Source: CAZHAX01 sp964530325 (lineage in GTDB: Bacteria; Chloroflexota; Anaerolineae; B4-G1). Taken from it: a stretch of DNA of 64,000 bases. The stretch spans positions 248,001 to 312,000 of the forward strand of contig CAZHAX010000002.1 in NCBI GenBank assembly GCA_964530325.1, in the 5' to 3' direction. Positions 50,830 through 64,000 of this stretch are shown piece after piece. Below the pieces are notes generated by a model. It searched no databases. It was not told the origin of the DNA and saw nothing but the letters and a program-made list of their open reading frames with translations. Both the position numbers and the translations under genes were made by a program. Each line of letters begins with the position of its first letter. Position 1 is the stretch's first letter.

Positions 50830-53577
50830 ATGTCAGGCCACTCGAAGTATTGTCGAATCCGCTCGGTTCTCTCTCTCGCTGCCGCGGCGCTGCTGCTTGC
50901 CGGGGGCCTTCCCCTGGTCGCGTCTGCAGGCGACCCCGGTGTCATTGCCGGGGACGACTTCGAGAGCGGAGGCTGGAGCGGAGGAAGCGGCTGGGTGGGA
51001 GCGTGGAGCGCCGGCGGTGACGCCAGCGTAGCCAGTTCGGGCGCCGCGCACGGCGGCAGGTACCACCTGCGCCTGCGTAACAGCACAGGGCAGGCTTCGC
51101 GCGCCGCCAACCTGTCCGGCGCGACAGGCGCGCGCCTGCAGTTCTGGTGGAAGGCCTGCAGCCTGGAATACGGTGACCAGGCGATGGTGGAGGTGTATGA
51201 CGGAACGTGGCACACGCTGCTCACGATCCGCGACGGCGACGACGACAACGCCTATCACAGCGCCGATCTCGATCTCTCCGCCTTGAGCTTTGTCAGCGAC
51301 TTTCAGGTACGCGTGCGCAGCGCGATGAGTAGCTCCTTTGACGAGTTCTACGTCGACGACCTCAAGCTGCTGGGTGGGAGCGTAGCGCCACCTCCGGGTT
51401 CGACTCCAAAAGCCTCCTCCGTGCCGACGCCCGAATCCGGCGGGCCGTCTCTCGTCGTGTCCGTGGTGCCGGGGACGGACATCGCCCGGCTCGCCTCCGA
51501 CCACGGGGCCACGCTGCGTGGCTTCGTGGCCGCGCTCTCGCTCTGCCTCCTGGAGGGGCCCGGCAATCTGGCTGACAGCCTGCGGATGGACGGGCGCGTC
51601 ATCTCTGTCCAGGAGGACAAGGTGCTGGAGGGCCAGCCGCGCTACTTCTTCGCCGTTTCCGACCTGGATGCCCAACCGCGCTACTTCTTTGCAGTGGGCC
51701 AAGCGGGGCCCGACTACTACGAGCAATGGGCTGCAGCCAAGATCCGGGCTGAAGAGGCGCAGTCAGTGGCGAGGGGACAAGGGGTGACGGTGGCCGTACT
51801 GGATACCGGAATCGACCTGGACCACTCCCTCTTCTCAGGCCGGCTGGTGAACGGCTACGACTTCGTAGATGACGATGCGAACCCGAGCGAGGAGTTCGAC
51901 GGCCTGGACAACGACGGCGATGGTGTGCTCGACGAAGGGACCGGCCACGGCTCCCATGCCGCAGGCGTTGTCCACCTGGTGGCCCCGGACGCTAAGATAA
52001 TGCCGCTGCGCGTGCTCGATAGTGACGGCCAGGGCACCTACTTCGACGTGATCGAAGGTATCATCTACGCCGTCGACCACGGCGCAAAGGTGATCAGCCT
52101 GAGCGGTGCGGGAGCGGAGCACTCCGACGCGCTCCAGAGCGCCGTAGACTACGCCTGGAATCGTGGGGTCGTCTTCGTTGCCTCGGGCGGGCTGACCAAC
52201 CTGTCCGCCATGGGCTATCCGGCCAAGTATGACCACGTGATTTCTGTTGGCGCCACCGATCAGAACGACAACGTGATGAACGACTTCGCCTGCTTTGGCA
52301 ACGGCGATCCAAGCGCCTACGCCCCTGGGGTTGGCATCTACTCTGCGTACTTCACAGACCAGGCTGGTGTGGAGGCCTACGCCTGGTGGACGGGCAACTC
52401 GATGGCGGCGCCTTTCGTGTCTGGAGAAGCGGCGTTGATGCTCTCGACCGGCAGCTGCAACAAGGACTGCGTCTTCACCCGCGTGCCGCAGAACGTGCGT
52501 CCGGTGAACAACTGCTCCACTGCAGCCGGGAGGATCGACGTGTACGACGGGGCCGCTGACGCCGCTGGCGCGATCGAAGTCGATCTGAGAGTCCAGTACA
52601 TGAACGGCGACCCTGGCAGGCCCACCAATCATCAGATCAAGCCCTTCTTGAAGATCGTCAACGACGGCAATACCGTGCCTCTATCCTCGTTGACCCTGCG
52701 CTACTGGTACACGGACGAGGGAGGAGGGTCGGGGCCGGGCTACGCCTGCGACTACGCGCTCGCCGGCTGCGCGAACGTGAGCGGCGCTCTATGCTACGCC
52801 GGCCCGTTCGTGGGTGCAGATCGGTATGCGCAGATCGGCTTCACGAGCGGCGCAGGTAAGCTGTTTGGCGGCGGCGACAGCGGCGAGATCCAGAACCGCA
52901 TTCAGACGGAGGACTGGCTCTACTTCGTGGAGACCGACGACTGGTCCTACGATGGGGCGAAGACCTCCTACCAGGAGTGGGCGCGGGTAACGCTCTACTA
53001 CGATGGCCAACTCGTGTGGGGCAGCGAGCCAGGCGGTTCCCCGCCGACACCGACCGCCACTCCGCGACCGGCTACGCCAACGCGTACTCCCACTAGAACG
53101 CCCACTAGCCCGCCGCCGACGTCCACGCCGACGCGCACCCCGACTCGAACGCCGACGCGCACGCCCACCCGCACGCCAACCAGTGTGCCGCCAGCTTCTA
53201 CGCCCACGCGGACGCCGACCAGCGCCCCCCAGCCGACGGCGACCGCACCTGCAAGCGGCACGTCCTGCTCGGTCAGCTATGCGGTGCCGAACGACTGGGG
53301 CGCGGGGTTTACCGCCGAGGTACGGATCATAAACAACGGTGCGACGCCCATCGAGGGCTGGACGCTGACCTGGACCTTCCCCGGCAATCAGCGGATCGCC
53401 AACCTGTGGAACGGGACCTACTCGCAGTCCGACGCTTCGGTGGCGGTGTCCAACCTGAGCTGGAACAGCACCATTGGTGCGAATGGTGGTACCGTACTGT
53501 TCGGCTTCAACGCCCTGTACAATGGAGCGAACGAGTCGCCCACCGAATTCGCGCTCAACGGAGTTAGCTGCCAGTAG
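50830..53577 (+). CDS. secreted subtilisin (S8) with CBM3 and CBM2
   Basis: A 915-residue secreted protease. After the signal peptide (~32 residues) comes a beta-sandwich domain (to ~185), a Pro-rich link and a propeptide-like region, where the phrase QPRYFFAV is repeated twice. The S8 domain has Asp325 (VLDTGID), His373 (GHGSHAAG) and Ser524 (GNSMAAP). A CBM3 follows (YMNGDPGRPTNHQIKPFLKI, then RYWYTDEGG and GEIQNRIQTEDWLYF), then a Thr-Pro-Arg linker and a C-terminal CBM2 (CSVSYAVPNDWGAGFTAEV). AGGAGG precedes ATG 50830. A protease tied to cellulose could process cellulases or attack plant-cell-wall protein. Confidence 0.92.
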   Translation: MSGHSKYCRIRSVLSLAAAALLLAGGLPLVASAGDPGVIAGDDFESGGWSGGSGWVGAWSAGGDASVASSGAAHGGRYHLRLRNSTGQASRAANLSGATGARLQFWWKACSLEYGDQAMVEVYDGTWHTLLTIRDGDDDNAYHSADLDLSALSFVSDFQVRVRSAMSSSFDEFYVDDLKLLGGSVAPPPGSTPKASSVPTPESGGPSLVVSVVPGTDIARLASDHGATLRGFVAALSLCLLEGPGNLADSLRMDGRVISVQEDKVLEGQPRYFFAVSDLDAQPRYFFAVGQAGPDYYEQWAAAKIRAEEAQSVARGQGVTVAVLDTGIDLDHSLFSGRLVNGYDFVDDDANPSEEFDGLDNDGDGVLDEGTGHGSHAAGVVHLVAPDAKIMPLRVLDSDGQGTYFDVIEGIIYAVDHGAKVISLSGAGAEHSDALQSAVDYAWNRGVVFVASGGLTNLSAMGYPAKYDHVISVGATDQNDNVMNDFACFGNGDPSAYAPGVGIYSAYFTDQAGVEAYAWWTGNSMAAPFVSGEAALMLSTGSCNKDCVFTRVPQNVRPVNNCSTAAGRIDVYDGAADAAGAIEVDLRVQYMNGDPGRPTNHQIKPFLKIVNDGNTVPLSSLTLRYWYTDEGGGSGPGYACDYALAGCANVSGALCYAGPFVGADRYAQIGFTSGAGKLFGGGDSGEIQNRIQTEDWLYFVETDDWSYDGAKTSYQEWARVTLYYDGQLVWGSEPGGSPPTPTATPRPATPTRTPTRTPTSPPPTSTPTRTPTRTPTRTPTRTPTSVPPASTPTRTPTSAPQPTATAPASGTSCSVSYAVPNDWGAGFTAEVRIINNGATPIEGWTLTWTFPGNQRIANLWNGTYSQSDASVAVSNLSWNSTIGANGGTVLFGFNALYNGANESPTEFALNGVSCQ

Positions 53578-54680
53578 GAGCAACTCTGGCAGAGCGACTG
53601 GCCCAGAGCGGGGGGGGCGCAGCGCGCACGCCCCCCGCGTCGGTGTGTGTACGGCCCCCCCCCCAACACCCCCCCGGCCGGGTGGCGGGGGGGGCGCCAC
53701 ACCGGGCCNNNNNNNNNNTTTTGTACAAACTGTGGCTGTGCTACTGGCCCTGAGGGGGGCTAGCGCATCGCGCTCGCCCCGCTCTTCTGTCTGTGAACGG
53801 CCCCCGCTCGAACCCGCCCCGGCCGTCTTGCAGGGCGGGCCTCCTCTCCTGGCCAGAACTACCCTCGGCGCACTCACCAATCCGGCCTAGGTGGCCCGCC
53901 ATCTCTAGGCGCTAGAGGTGGCCGCTGCGGGCGCCTCGACTATGGCCAGCGGGGTGTATTTCACGGCCGGTTTTCCACTCTGTCCACATGTGTTCAAAGT
54001 GTCGCATCTGGGCGGGGCGCTTGCTCATACGGCGTCTACCGCCCGGAGGGCGGTCGTCATGAGCACAGCCCTTCTGCCGGCTGGCATCCACTGCGCGATG
54101 ATGCACTCCGCCCGGCAGGCGTGGGAGGGGGCTGGATAAGCAGTGTCGAGACGGGCCCTGGGTATACCCCGAAAGACGGCGGCATCAACCTCCTCGGAGC
54201 CGGACGCCACGTGGCCGGCCGGGCCTCTTGCACTGCGTACGTACACCTCCCGGACATAGGCGGCGGTGTGAGCGCCGCGCCTTGCCGCGAGCGCTTGGGC
54301 AATGCAAGTCGATGTGGGTACTCCCGGCAGACCACCAGGTCTGACATGTGCGGGGCGGCAGCTGCAGCCAGTCTGGCAACCTGGTATCAATGACCAGCTC
54401 CAGCTGGAAGCTGCGGACGGGGACGAGTGGCGGCTCGGCCTGGTTCGGTTTCAGGGCAGACTGCCGCGGATCGGATGCCGTACATCTTGTCTTCGCCCTG
54501 AACGGGAGGGCCTGGCAGCGGGCCAAAGAGGAGAGGGCCGGATCACTCGCGAACCTGAAGTGGTGAATGGAAGCGGCCGCCGGGCCAAGCCTGCCGAACG
54601 CTGTGCGGCTTGACGGCGTGGCCTGGAGGGACGCGGCCGCGGCAATCGTATCGGCAGCCATAGAGAATTGGAGGGAGATC
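53578..54680. other. low-quality intergenic region with assembly gap
   Basis: 53600-53708 contains long runs of G and C that look like sequencing error, ending in N10 (53709-53718), so this is a scaffold join of unknown true length. From 53719 to 54389 I see no coding or RNA signal. Linker repeats and CBM copies nearby make mis-assembly possible. Confidence 0.85.
54390..54566 (+). CDS. possible small hypothetical protein
   Basis: A 58-codon ORF (TSSSWKLRTGTSGGSAWFGF at the start, NGRAWQRAKEERAGSLANLK near the end) with a reasonable third-position bias, 114 bp ahead of the GH9-GH3 gene. No good ribosome-binding site and no recognised family. It may be a remnant of a gene broken at the assembly gap. 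Confidence 0.25.
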   Translation: MTSSSWKLRTGTSGGSAWFGFRADCRGSDAVHLVFALNGRAWQRAKEERAGSLANLKW

Positions 54681-59042
<4,362 letters not shown>

Positions 59043-59101
59043 GTACCTGCCCGCTGTAGTGCATGGTAGTGGCAGTCGCCAAAAGGAGTGTAGAAGAGCA
59101 A

Positions 59102-59137
59102 GGGCGGGCGTGGACCGCCGTGGTTCCACGCCCGCCC
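59102..59137 (+). terminator. terminator of the GH9-GH3 gene
   Basis: GGGCGGGCGTGGA (59102-59114) and TCCACGCCCGCCC (59125-59137), perfect 13-bp stem, 10-nt loop, no U-tract. Confidence 0.75.
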
Positions 59138-59329
59138 GGACCTGAGCAGGCACAGCAGGGATAACCGGATAGCGACCCGACAGGTATGGGCCGCCGGGGC
59201 CCGGCACCGGGTCGGGGGAGGGGGTGGTCAGGCAAGGCAATAGTAGAAGGGAGGGGACTCAGTGAGTAGTGGCCTTGTGCTACCCTGCACAGGCGCAACG
59301 ACAGGACGTTTCGAGAAGAGGAGAGAGGA

Positions 59330-60943
59330 ATGAGACGGCAACGCTTGGTCTATCTAGGAGTGGTAGTCGCGCTGGTGCTGGCTCTGGTGCCAGCTCAGAT
59401 CGCGCTGGCGGTCGAGGTGTGCGGGCAGTACGATACCATCTCGACGATGAGCGGGCAGTACATCGTCCAGAACAACGTCTGGGGGGCCAGCACGCGCCAG
59501 TGCATCGAGGTCACGAACACTAACTCGAACGCCTTCACCGTGTCCGTGTCCGAGCACAACCAGGGCTCGGTGGCTTCCTACCCGTCGGTCTACAAGGGCT
59601 GCCACTGGGGCAACTGCACCAGCAATAGTGGGATGCCGATACAGGTGAGCCAGCTGAGCAGCGCTAGCTTCAGTTGGAGTGCGAGCCCGGTGTCCTCCGG
59701 AACGTGGAACGTGGCGATGGAGGCCTGGCTGAGCCCGTCGACAGACTCCAGCGGAGGCTACGATGGTGGCGCCGAGCTGATGATCTGGCTTACCTGGCAG
59801 GGCATGCAGCCGGCCGGTTCGCAGATCGCCACGGCCAACATCGGGGGCGTCAGCTACGAGGTGTGGTACTCCCAGATGGGCTGGAACTACATCGCCTACC
59901 GGCCGACGAGCCAGCGCACGTCGACCAGCGGCAATCTGAGGGACTACATCAACGACGCCATGTCGCGCGGCTACATCCAGAGCAGCTGGTATCTGCACGA
60001 CTTCGAGGCGGGGACGGAGATCATGTCTGGCGGCCAGGGGTTCAGGTCGAACTCCTTCTCGTTCTCCGTGAGCGGAGGCGGAGGAGGAGCGACGCCGACG
60101 CGGACGCCGACGTCGCCTGCAGGGGCAACGCCGACGCGCACGCCTACCCGCACGCCGACGTCACCGCCAGGGGCGACGCCGACCCGGACACCCACGCAGC
60201 CAGCGGCAGGGCAGCCGTGCAGTCCGGCGATCTCCAGGAGCCTGCCGTTCAGCCAGAATGGGTCAGGCACGTACTGCTGGAGCGTCAACCAGGCTCCCCG
60301 GTACATCAACTCCTGGAACCTGTCCACACTGCAGGTAAACGGGGTTGACTTCACCAACCACTGGGCGGGCGCCTCCGATCTGCCGGCGCCGATCAGCGGC
60401 CTGTACTACATCTACTACGTGGGCAACTACGGCTGGAGCCACTTCGAGGCGGCGGAAGGGACGACCCCGCCGCAGGCGACGCCTACCGCGCCGCCGCAGG
60501 CCACGCCGACCCGGACGCCGACATCGCCGCCAGGTGCTACGCCTACTCGGACGCCCACGCGGACGCGGACTCCTACCTCTCCGCCACAGGCTACGCCAAC
60601 TCGGACGCCGACGACGGCCGCGGGCGGCGGCTGTTCTGTGGCCTACAACGTCCGCAATGACTGGGGCGCCGGGATGACCGTCGACATGACGATCACCAAC
60701 AATGGCTCGTCGACGATCAGCGGCTGGACGCTGACCTGGACGTTCCCGGGCAACCAGCAGATCTCGAATCTGTGGGGCGGGAGCTACACCCAGTCTGGGA
60801 GCTCGGTATCGGTGACGAGCTCGAGCTGGAATCCGACGATAGGGGCGAATGGCGGGACGACCTGGTTCGGCTTCAACGCTAACTACAGCGGGAGCAACAG
60901 CGTACCGACCGACTTCGCTTTGAACGGAACGGCTTGCCAGTAG
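59330..60943 (+). CDS. secreted GH12 endoglucanase with unassigned module and CBM2
   Basis: A 537-residue secreted cellulase. Signal peptide (~27), GH12 jelly-roll domain (~28-245) beginning CGQYDTISTMSGQYIVQNNV; the catalytic glutamates lie in GAELMIWLTWQG (nucleophile) and HDFEAGTEIMSG (acid/base). A Thr-Pro linker, the 80-residue unassigned module (~296-377), a second linker and a C-terminal CBM2 (~432-537; CSVAYNVRNDWGAGMTVDMT) follow. ATG 59330 has GAGGAGAGAGGA upstream. It probably cuts cellulose or mixed-linkage glucan internally. Confidence 0.94.
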   Translation: MRRQRLVYLGVVVALVLALVPAQIALAVEVCGQYDTISTMSGQYIVQNNVWGASTRQCIEVTNTNSNAFTVSVSEHNQGSVASYPSVYKGCHWGNCTSNSGMPIQVSQLSSASFSWSASPVSSGTWNVAMEAWLSPSTDSSGGYDGGAELMIWLTWQGMQPAGSQIATANIGGVSYEVWYSQMGWNYIAYRPTSQRTSTSGNLRDYINDAMSRGYIQSSWYLHDFEAGTEIMSGGQGFRSNSFSFSVSGGGGGATPTRTPTSPAGATPTRTPTRTPTSPPGATPTRTPTQPAAGQPCSPAISRSLPFSQNGSGTYCWSVNQAPRYINSWNLSTLQVNGVDFTNHWAGASDLPAPISGLYYIYYVGNYGWSHFEAAEGTTPPQATPTAPPQATPTRTPTSPPGATPTRTPTRTRTPTSPPQATPTRTPTTAAGGGCSVAYNVRNDWGAGMTVDMTITNNGSSTISGWTLTWTFPGNQQISNLWGGSYTQSGSSVSVTSSSWNPTIGANGGTTWFGFNANYSGSNSVPTDFALNGTACQ

Positions 60944-60974
60944 TCGCACCGCTGCACTAGCAATGCAGCAGGCC

Positions 60975-61009
60975 TTGGGTGGGGGTGGACAGCGACCACC
61001 CCCACCCAA
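60975..61009 (+). terminator. terminator of the first GH12 gene
   Basis: TTGGGTGGGGGTGG (60975-60988) and CCACCCCCACCCAA (60996-61009), perfect 14-bp stem, 7-nt loop. Confidence 0.8.
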
Positions 61010-61291
61010 AGGCGTGTGTCTCCTGCCGAGCGACTGTATTAAGCGGTCGCTATTCGCCTCTGTACTCATGCCCTTGATACACCCTGTGCCGCCGTGGCCC
61101 TGGCGGCGCTCATCGTGCACACCCGGCCTGTCCGGGTGCGTTTCCTTTTGGAACAAACCTGCCCCTGCGGGCTTGAGCGAGGAGGTGGTGCTTGAGCAAC
61201 TAAGGGCGGACGTTCGGTCTCGGAAGCTGTGCCGGGCCGGCCCGTGGGGCCGGCAAGGCACGTGTGACTTGCGAATGGAGGAGCAAGTGCG
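61010..61291 (+). other. leader region of the second GH12 gene
   Basis: Two hairpins are visible: CACCCGG/CCGGGTG (61120-61126, 61132-61138) and GCCGGCCC/GGGCCGGC (61236-61243, 61247-61254). The second sits about 40 nt before the start codon. No other gene is evident. Confidence 0.45.
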
Positions 61292-62731
61292 ATGAAACGC
61301 TCGCGTTTTGTATCCCGGTTGATGGTCGCAGGCGTGGTGCTGGCGCTGGCCGCCACCAGTGTGCTGGCGGCGAACGTCAGTGTGACCGCGACTCCCTCTA
61401 ATCGATACCCGTCTGCTAATATCGACTCGGACAATGACGGTCAGACCAACTACATCATGGAGCCCAACCTGTGGAACGTTACCTCCGGCAGCGGCTCGGT
61501 AACGATGAGTTGGACGGACTCGGGTGGACTCTCGGTAGATATCAACCTGTCCAACATCACCCAGGAAGACCCCAATGGCTGGGTTCACGCCTACCCGGAG
61601 ATCTGGTATGGCGCGAAGCCCTGGAACACGCTCGGACCGGTCAACGAGGGCTGCATCAATCTGCCTCAGCGACTGGGGTCGATGAACGACATCCGGACGG
61701 TCGTCAGCTACAACGTCACCAGGACGGATCAGTACTACAACTTCCCGCTCGAGACGTGGCTGACCAGAGATACCGGCCGGGGAGAGCAGGCGATCCAGAG
61801 CGATGAGATCGAGCTGATGATCTGGCTCGACGGCCAAGGCCTGCAGGGGGCCGGTGGAGTGGTTGGCTCCTTCAGCTCTGGCGGCCGGAGCTACAACGTC
61901 TACCGCTCCGGCGCCGTGGGCAATGGGAGCTGGGAGTACTTCGCTTTCGTACCTACGTCTCCTCAGCGCTCGGGGACTGTGACCGTGCAGTGGGGGCCGT
62001 TCATCGAGGCAGCCAGGAGCTACTCCGACCGGCCCAGCTGGGAGAATCTCTACTTCACGGCCGTTGAGGTCGGGACCGAGTTCGGCGCGCCCTCGTACCT
62101 GCAGACAAGTCTGGCCTGGACGCTGTCCCGGTTCGACATCGAGTGCCTGAGCACGCCGATGCTGGGCGGCGGCACGCAGCCAACGCCAACGACCCCACCT
62201 GGACAGCCGACGCCGACGCGCACGCCGACGACGCAGCCCGGGCAGCCGACCCCGACGCGCACCCCCACATCGGTGCCGTCTGGTCAGGCCTGCAGCCCGG
62301 CGACCTCGAGGAGCCTGCCGTTCAGCCAGGATGGGTCGGGCACGTACTGCTGGAGCGTCAACCAGGCTCCGAGCTACATCAACTCCTGGAACATGGCCAC
62401 GCTGCAGGTGAACGGGGTCGACTTCACCAACCGCTGGGCAAGTGCCTCCCAGCTGCCGGCTCCCATCAACGGCCAGTACTACATCTACTACGTGGGCAAC
62501 TACCCTTGGAGCCACTTCGAGGCGGCAGCAGGAACAACGGTGCCTACGCCAACCAGCGCGCCCGGCGCGACTCCGACGCGCACCCCCACTACCCCGCCCT
62601 CACAGCCAACGCCGACGCGCACTGCCACCGCTACGCCATCCGGGTGTCTGCCGTCTGGTGCGAGGTGTACCTCCAACAGCCAGTGCTGCTCGGGTGTCTG
62701 CTCTGGTTGGTGGCGGAGGACGTGTCGGTAG
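61292..62731 (+). CDS. secreted GH12 endoglucanase with unassigned module and knottin-like tail
   Basis: A 479-residue secreted GH12 enzyme of a different branch from its neighbour: VHAYPEIWYGAKPWN, DEIELMIWLDGQGLQGAG (nucleophile Glu) and FTAVEVGTEFGAPSYLQ (acid/base Glu), reminiscent of Thermotoga and archaeal GH12. After a linker comes the 80-residue module (~334-412), then a linker and a C-terminal six-Cys knottin-like module (452-478), ending just before TAG. GAGGAG precedes ATG 61292. The reading frame continues past the stop into a CBM2-like tail. Confidence 0.93.
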   Translation: MKRSRFVSRLMVAGVVLALAATSVLAANVSVTATPSNRYPSANIDSDNDGQTNYIMEPNLWNVTSGSGSVTMSWTDSGGLSVDINLSNITQEDPNGWVHAYPEIWYGAKPWNTLGPVNEGCINLPQRLGSMNDIRTVVSYNVTRTDQYYNFPLETWLTRDTGRGEQAIQSDEIELMIWLDGQGLQGAGGVVGSFSSGGRSYNVYRSGAVGNGSWEYFAFVPTSPQRSGTVTVQWGPFIEAARSYSDRPSWENLYFTAVEVGTEFGAPSYLQTSLAWTLSRFDIECLSTPMLGGGTQPTPTTPPGQPTPTRTPTTQPGQPTPTRTPTSVPSGQACSPATSRSLPFSQDGSGTYCWSVNQAPSYINSWNMATLQVNGVDFTNRWASASQLPAPINGQYYIYYVGNYPWSHFEAAAGTTVPTPTSAPGATPTRTPTTPPSQPTPTRTATATPSGCLPSGARCTSNSQCCSGVCSGWWRRTCR

Positions 62732-62818
62732 ACAGCCAGTTGCGGTTTCAACGCGTCGTGCGGTGGACCGGACGCCGTACCCACCAACTTCGCGGTGGAC
62801 GGCAAGGCGGGCCAGTAG
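62732..62818 (+). pseudogene. CBM2 tail remnant in frame behind the second GH12 gene
   Basis: In the same frame as the GH12 gene, after its TAG (62729-62731), 28 codons read CGFNASCGGPDAVPTNFAVD then GKAGQ and a second TAG (62816-62818). This matches the end of the CBM2 in the neighbouring GH12 (FGFNANYSGSNSVPTDFALN, GTACQ). It is probably the leftover end of a CBM2 whose front was lost or replaced by the knottin module. Confidence 0.7.
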
Positions 62819-62862
62819 GGTAGCGCCTCGGCGTTGCCCCAAGGCTGCGGAAGCCGCAAAGG

Positions 62863-62892
62863 AAAGCGCGGGGCCGACCGGCCCCGCGCTTT
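62863..62892. terminator. perfect terminator at the end of the cellulase locus
   Basis: AAAGCGCGGGGCCG (62863-62876), loop AC, CGGCCCCGCGCTTT (62879-62892): a perfect 14-bp stem with A and T ends, able to work in both directions. Confidence 0.9.
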
Positions 62893-63087
62893 CTGGTGCA
62901 GACTGGGGACATCCTGCCTTCCGCCCAGCCTGTGACTTGTATCCTGCGACGAGCGTACCTATCGGCCTCCCTGCCCGTTGCCCTGGCCACCGGGCCCGCC
63001 AGGTCCCTGTCCTCCGTTTCCCTGCGAGGGATCGTTGGACGGCGCGTCAGGCGGGTTGACGTCATCCGGCTGCCCCTCGCGGTCCTG

Positions 63088-64000
63088 ATGGCGCTCGCGG
63101 AAGGTCTCCGGGTCGCCAATACCCTCCGCAGCCTGCTGCTGCGCGGGACGCTGGACCGCTTTTCCGAGACAAGGGCTCCGCAGGCGGCGGCGGCCATGGC
63201 CTACTACGCTGTCTTCTCGCTCTTCCCGTTGATGCTGGTCCTGGTGGCCGTGCTGGGCTACATGCTGCCGGACGACGAGGCGCTGCGCCAGGCGGCCGAC
63301 TTCGTCGGTCTGGCCGTGCCGGTGTCGCGCGAGCTGATCGAGCAGAACCTGAGGGCGGTGCAGCAGCTCCGCGGGCCGGTCACGCTCGTTGGCCTGGGGG
63401 CGCTGCTGTGGTCTGCGAGCGGAGTGTTCAGCGTGCTGGCCCGCAAACTCAATCTGGCCTGGCCGGGGTCGGCGCCGCGCAGCGCCGTTGGCAGGCGGGC
63501 GTTGGGAATCGGTATGGTAGCCATCCTCTTCGTGCTTCTCGTCCTGGCCGTGACCTTGAGCGCGGTCGTCGACGTGTTGCAGCGCATTGAGGAGCCGACG
63601 GGCCTGCTGGCGGGCGGCAGCGTGGTCTGGGAGGTCCTGTCCCGGGTGGTGCCCTGGCTGATAGCCCTGCTGCTGTTCCTCGGCCTCTATCGCTGGGTGC
63701 CGAACGCCGAAGTGGGGTGGCGGGCGGCCTTGTGGGGCGCACTCGTCGCCGCTGTCGCAGGGGACGTCGTGAAGAACGTCTTCGTCTGGTATGTCAGCAG
63801 TGAGCTATCCCGGTACCAACTCGTCTACGGGTAGACGGGGGCGATCGTGGCGCTGATGATCTGGTTCTACTTGAGCAGCTGGATCACCCTGTTCGGCGCT
63901 CACCTGACGGCGGGAATACGGGCTGTGTCGCCGCCCGGGCCGCGGGGGCGAGCGGGATGCGCGTGCGACGAGCGCCCAGGTCTTCGGGCGACAGCCCGTC
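63088..64000 (+). pseudogene. yihY: YihY/RNase BN-type membrane protein, interrupted by in-frame TAG
   Basis: A YihY-family inner-membrane protein with about six hydrophobic segments (AAMAYYAVFSLFPLMLVLVA near the N-terminus). It reads to RYQLVYG and then meets TAG at 63832-63834. The same frame continues with TGAIVALMIWFYLSSWITLF then GAHLTAG, the conserved last segment of the family. The TAG stands where YihY proteins have Ser (YGS), one base from TCG. So the gene is broken by a point mutation or a sequencing error, and runs past the window edge. The start is uncertain: ATG 63088 is used here; GTG 62896 lies directly behind the terminator and is unlikely. Confidence 0.8.

Noticed and set aside
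53041..53250. Repetitive DNA in linker regions (also 58330-58790, 60090-60200, 60465-60620, 62170-62280, 62540-62640) resembling a CRISPR array
   Set aside because: The repeats are short codon patterns for Thr-Pro-Arg linkers inside open reading frames, without constant spacers, repeat units of fixed length or cas genes.
60263..62515. A 750-codon open frame on the minus strand opposite the GH12 genes
   Set aside because: It covers both secreted GH12 genes antisense, has no family signature and is Arg/Gly/Ala-rich as expected for the complement of GC-rich linkers. It is a shadow frame.

Overview
The window is one contiguous, GC-rich bacterial segment apart from a 10-base run of N at 53709-53718. 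It carries 51 protein genes I can support, plus a YihY-type gene broken near the right edge. I see no tRNA, rRNA, CRISPR array or insertion sequence. The gene set suggests an anaerobic or facultative member of the Chloroflexota: secreted proteins with long Thr-Pro-Arg linkers, a propionyl-CoA-carboxylase-type carboxyltransferase placed with fabH/fabF, and many CBM-bearing secreted proteins next to a Wood-Ljungdahl operon. This assignment is inference. TAG ends 34 of the 51 intact genes, which is unusual for bacteria.

Left part (1-12.2 kb): carbonyl/methyl branch genes of the Wood-Ljungdahl pathway, all on the plus strand: acsB (3' end), acsD, acsC, acsV, cooC, acsE, folD, a GNAT acetyltransferase, metV, metF, a second cooC and a two-subunit fumarase. 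Then (12.2-18.4 kb, minus strand) biotin carrier, accC, carboxyltransferase, fabH and fabF form a fatty-acid initiation cluster. Next come proline synthesis (proB-proA), a cysteine operon (Rrf2 regulator-cysK-cysE), an ArsR regulator with a very clear promoter/operator, a NifU-like protein, a DUF166 protein and a DEAD-box helicase.

Middle (26.8-38.4 kb): lipoproteins, a ParA/ParB pair with an unusual ParB, two cold-shock protein genes with similar leaders of about 130 nt, an RRM protein, a Fur-regulated Zn/Mn-type ABC transporter, a MarR regulator paired with a B12-binding radical SAM protein, and a DUF5698-type membrane protein.

Right part (38.7-62.8 kb): a plant-polysaccharide locus. It holds a cytoplasmic GH94 cellobiose phosphorylase, a GH116 lipoprotein, a clan GH-A lipoprotein, a subtilisin carrying CBM3 and CBM2, a GH9-PA14-GH3 fusion, and two GH12 endoglucanases. 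Three of these enzymes share an ~80-residue aromatic C-terminal module that I cannot assign to a family. Two share a ~28-residue six-cysteine knottin-like module. Lying between the glycosidases is an ECF sigma factor / zinc-finger protein / TPR-CHAT protease trio that resembles the non-CRISPR half of the Craspase system. The most interesting candidates are this trio, the two small modules, and a shared hairpin with loop UUGCGGAG in the two cold-shock leaders, whose loop is complementary to elements downstream of both genes.
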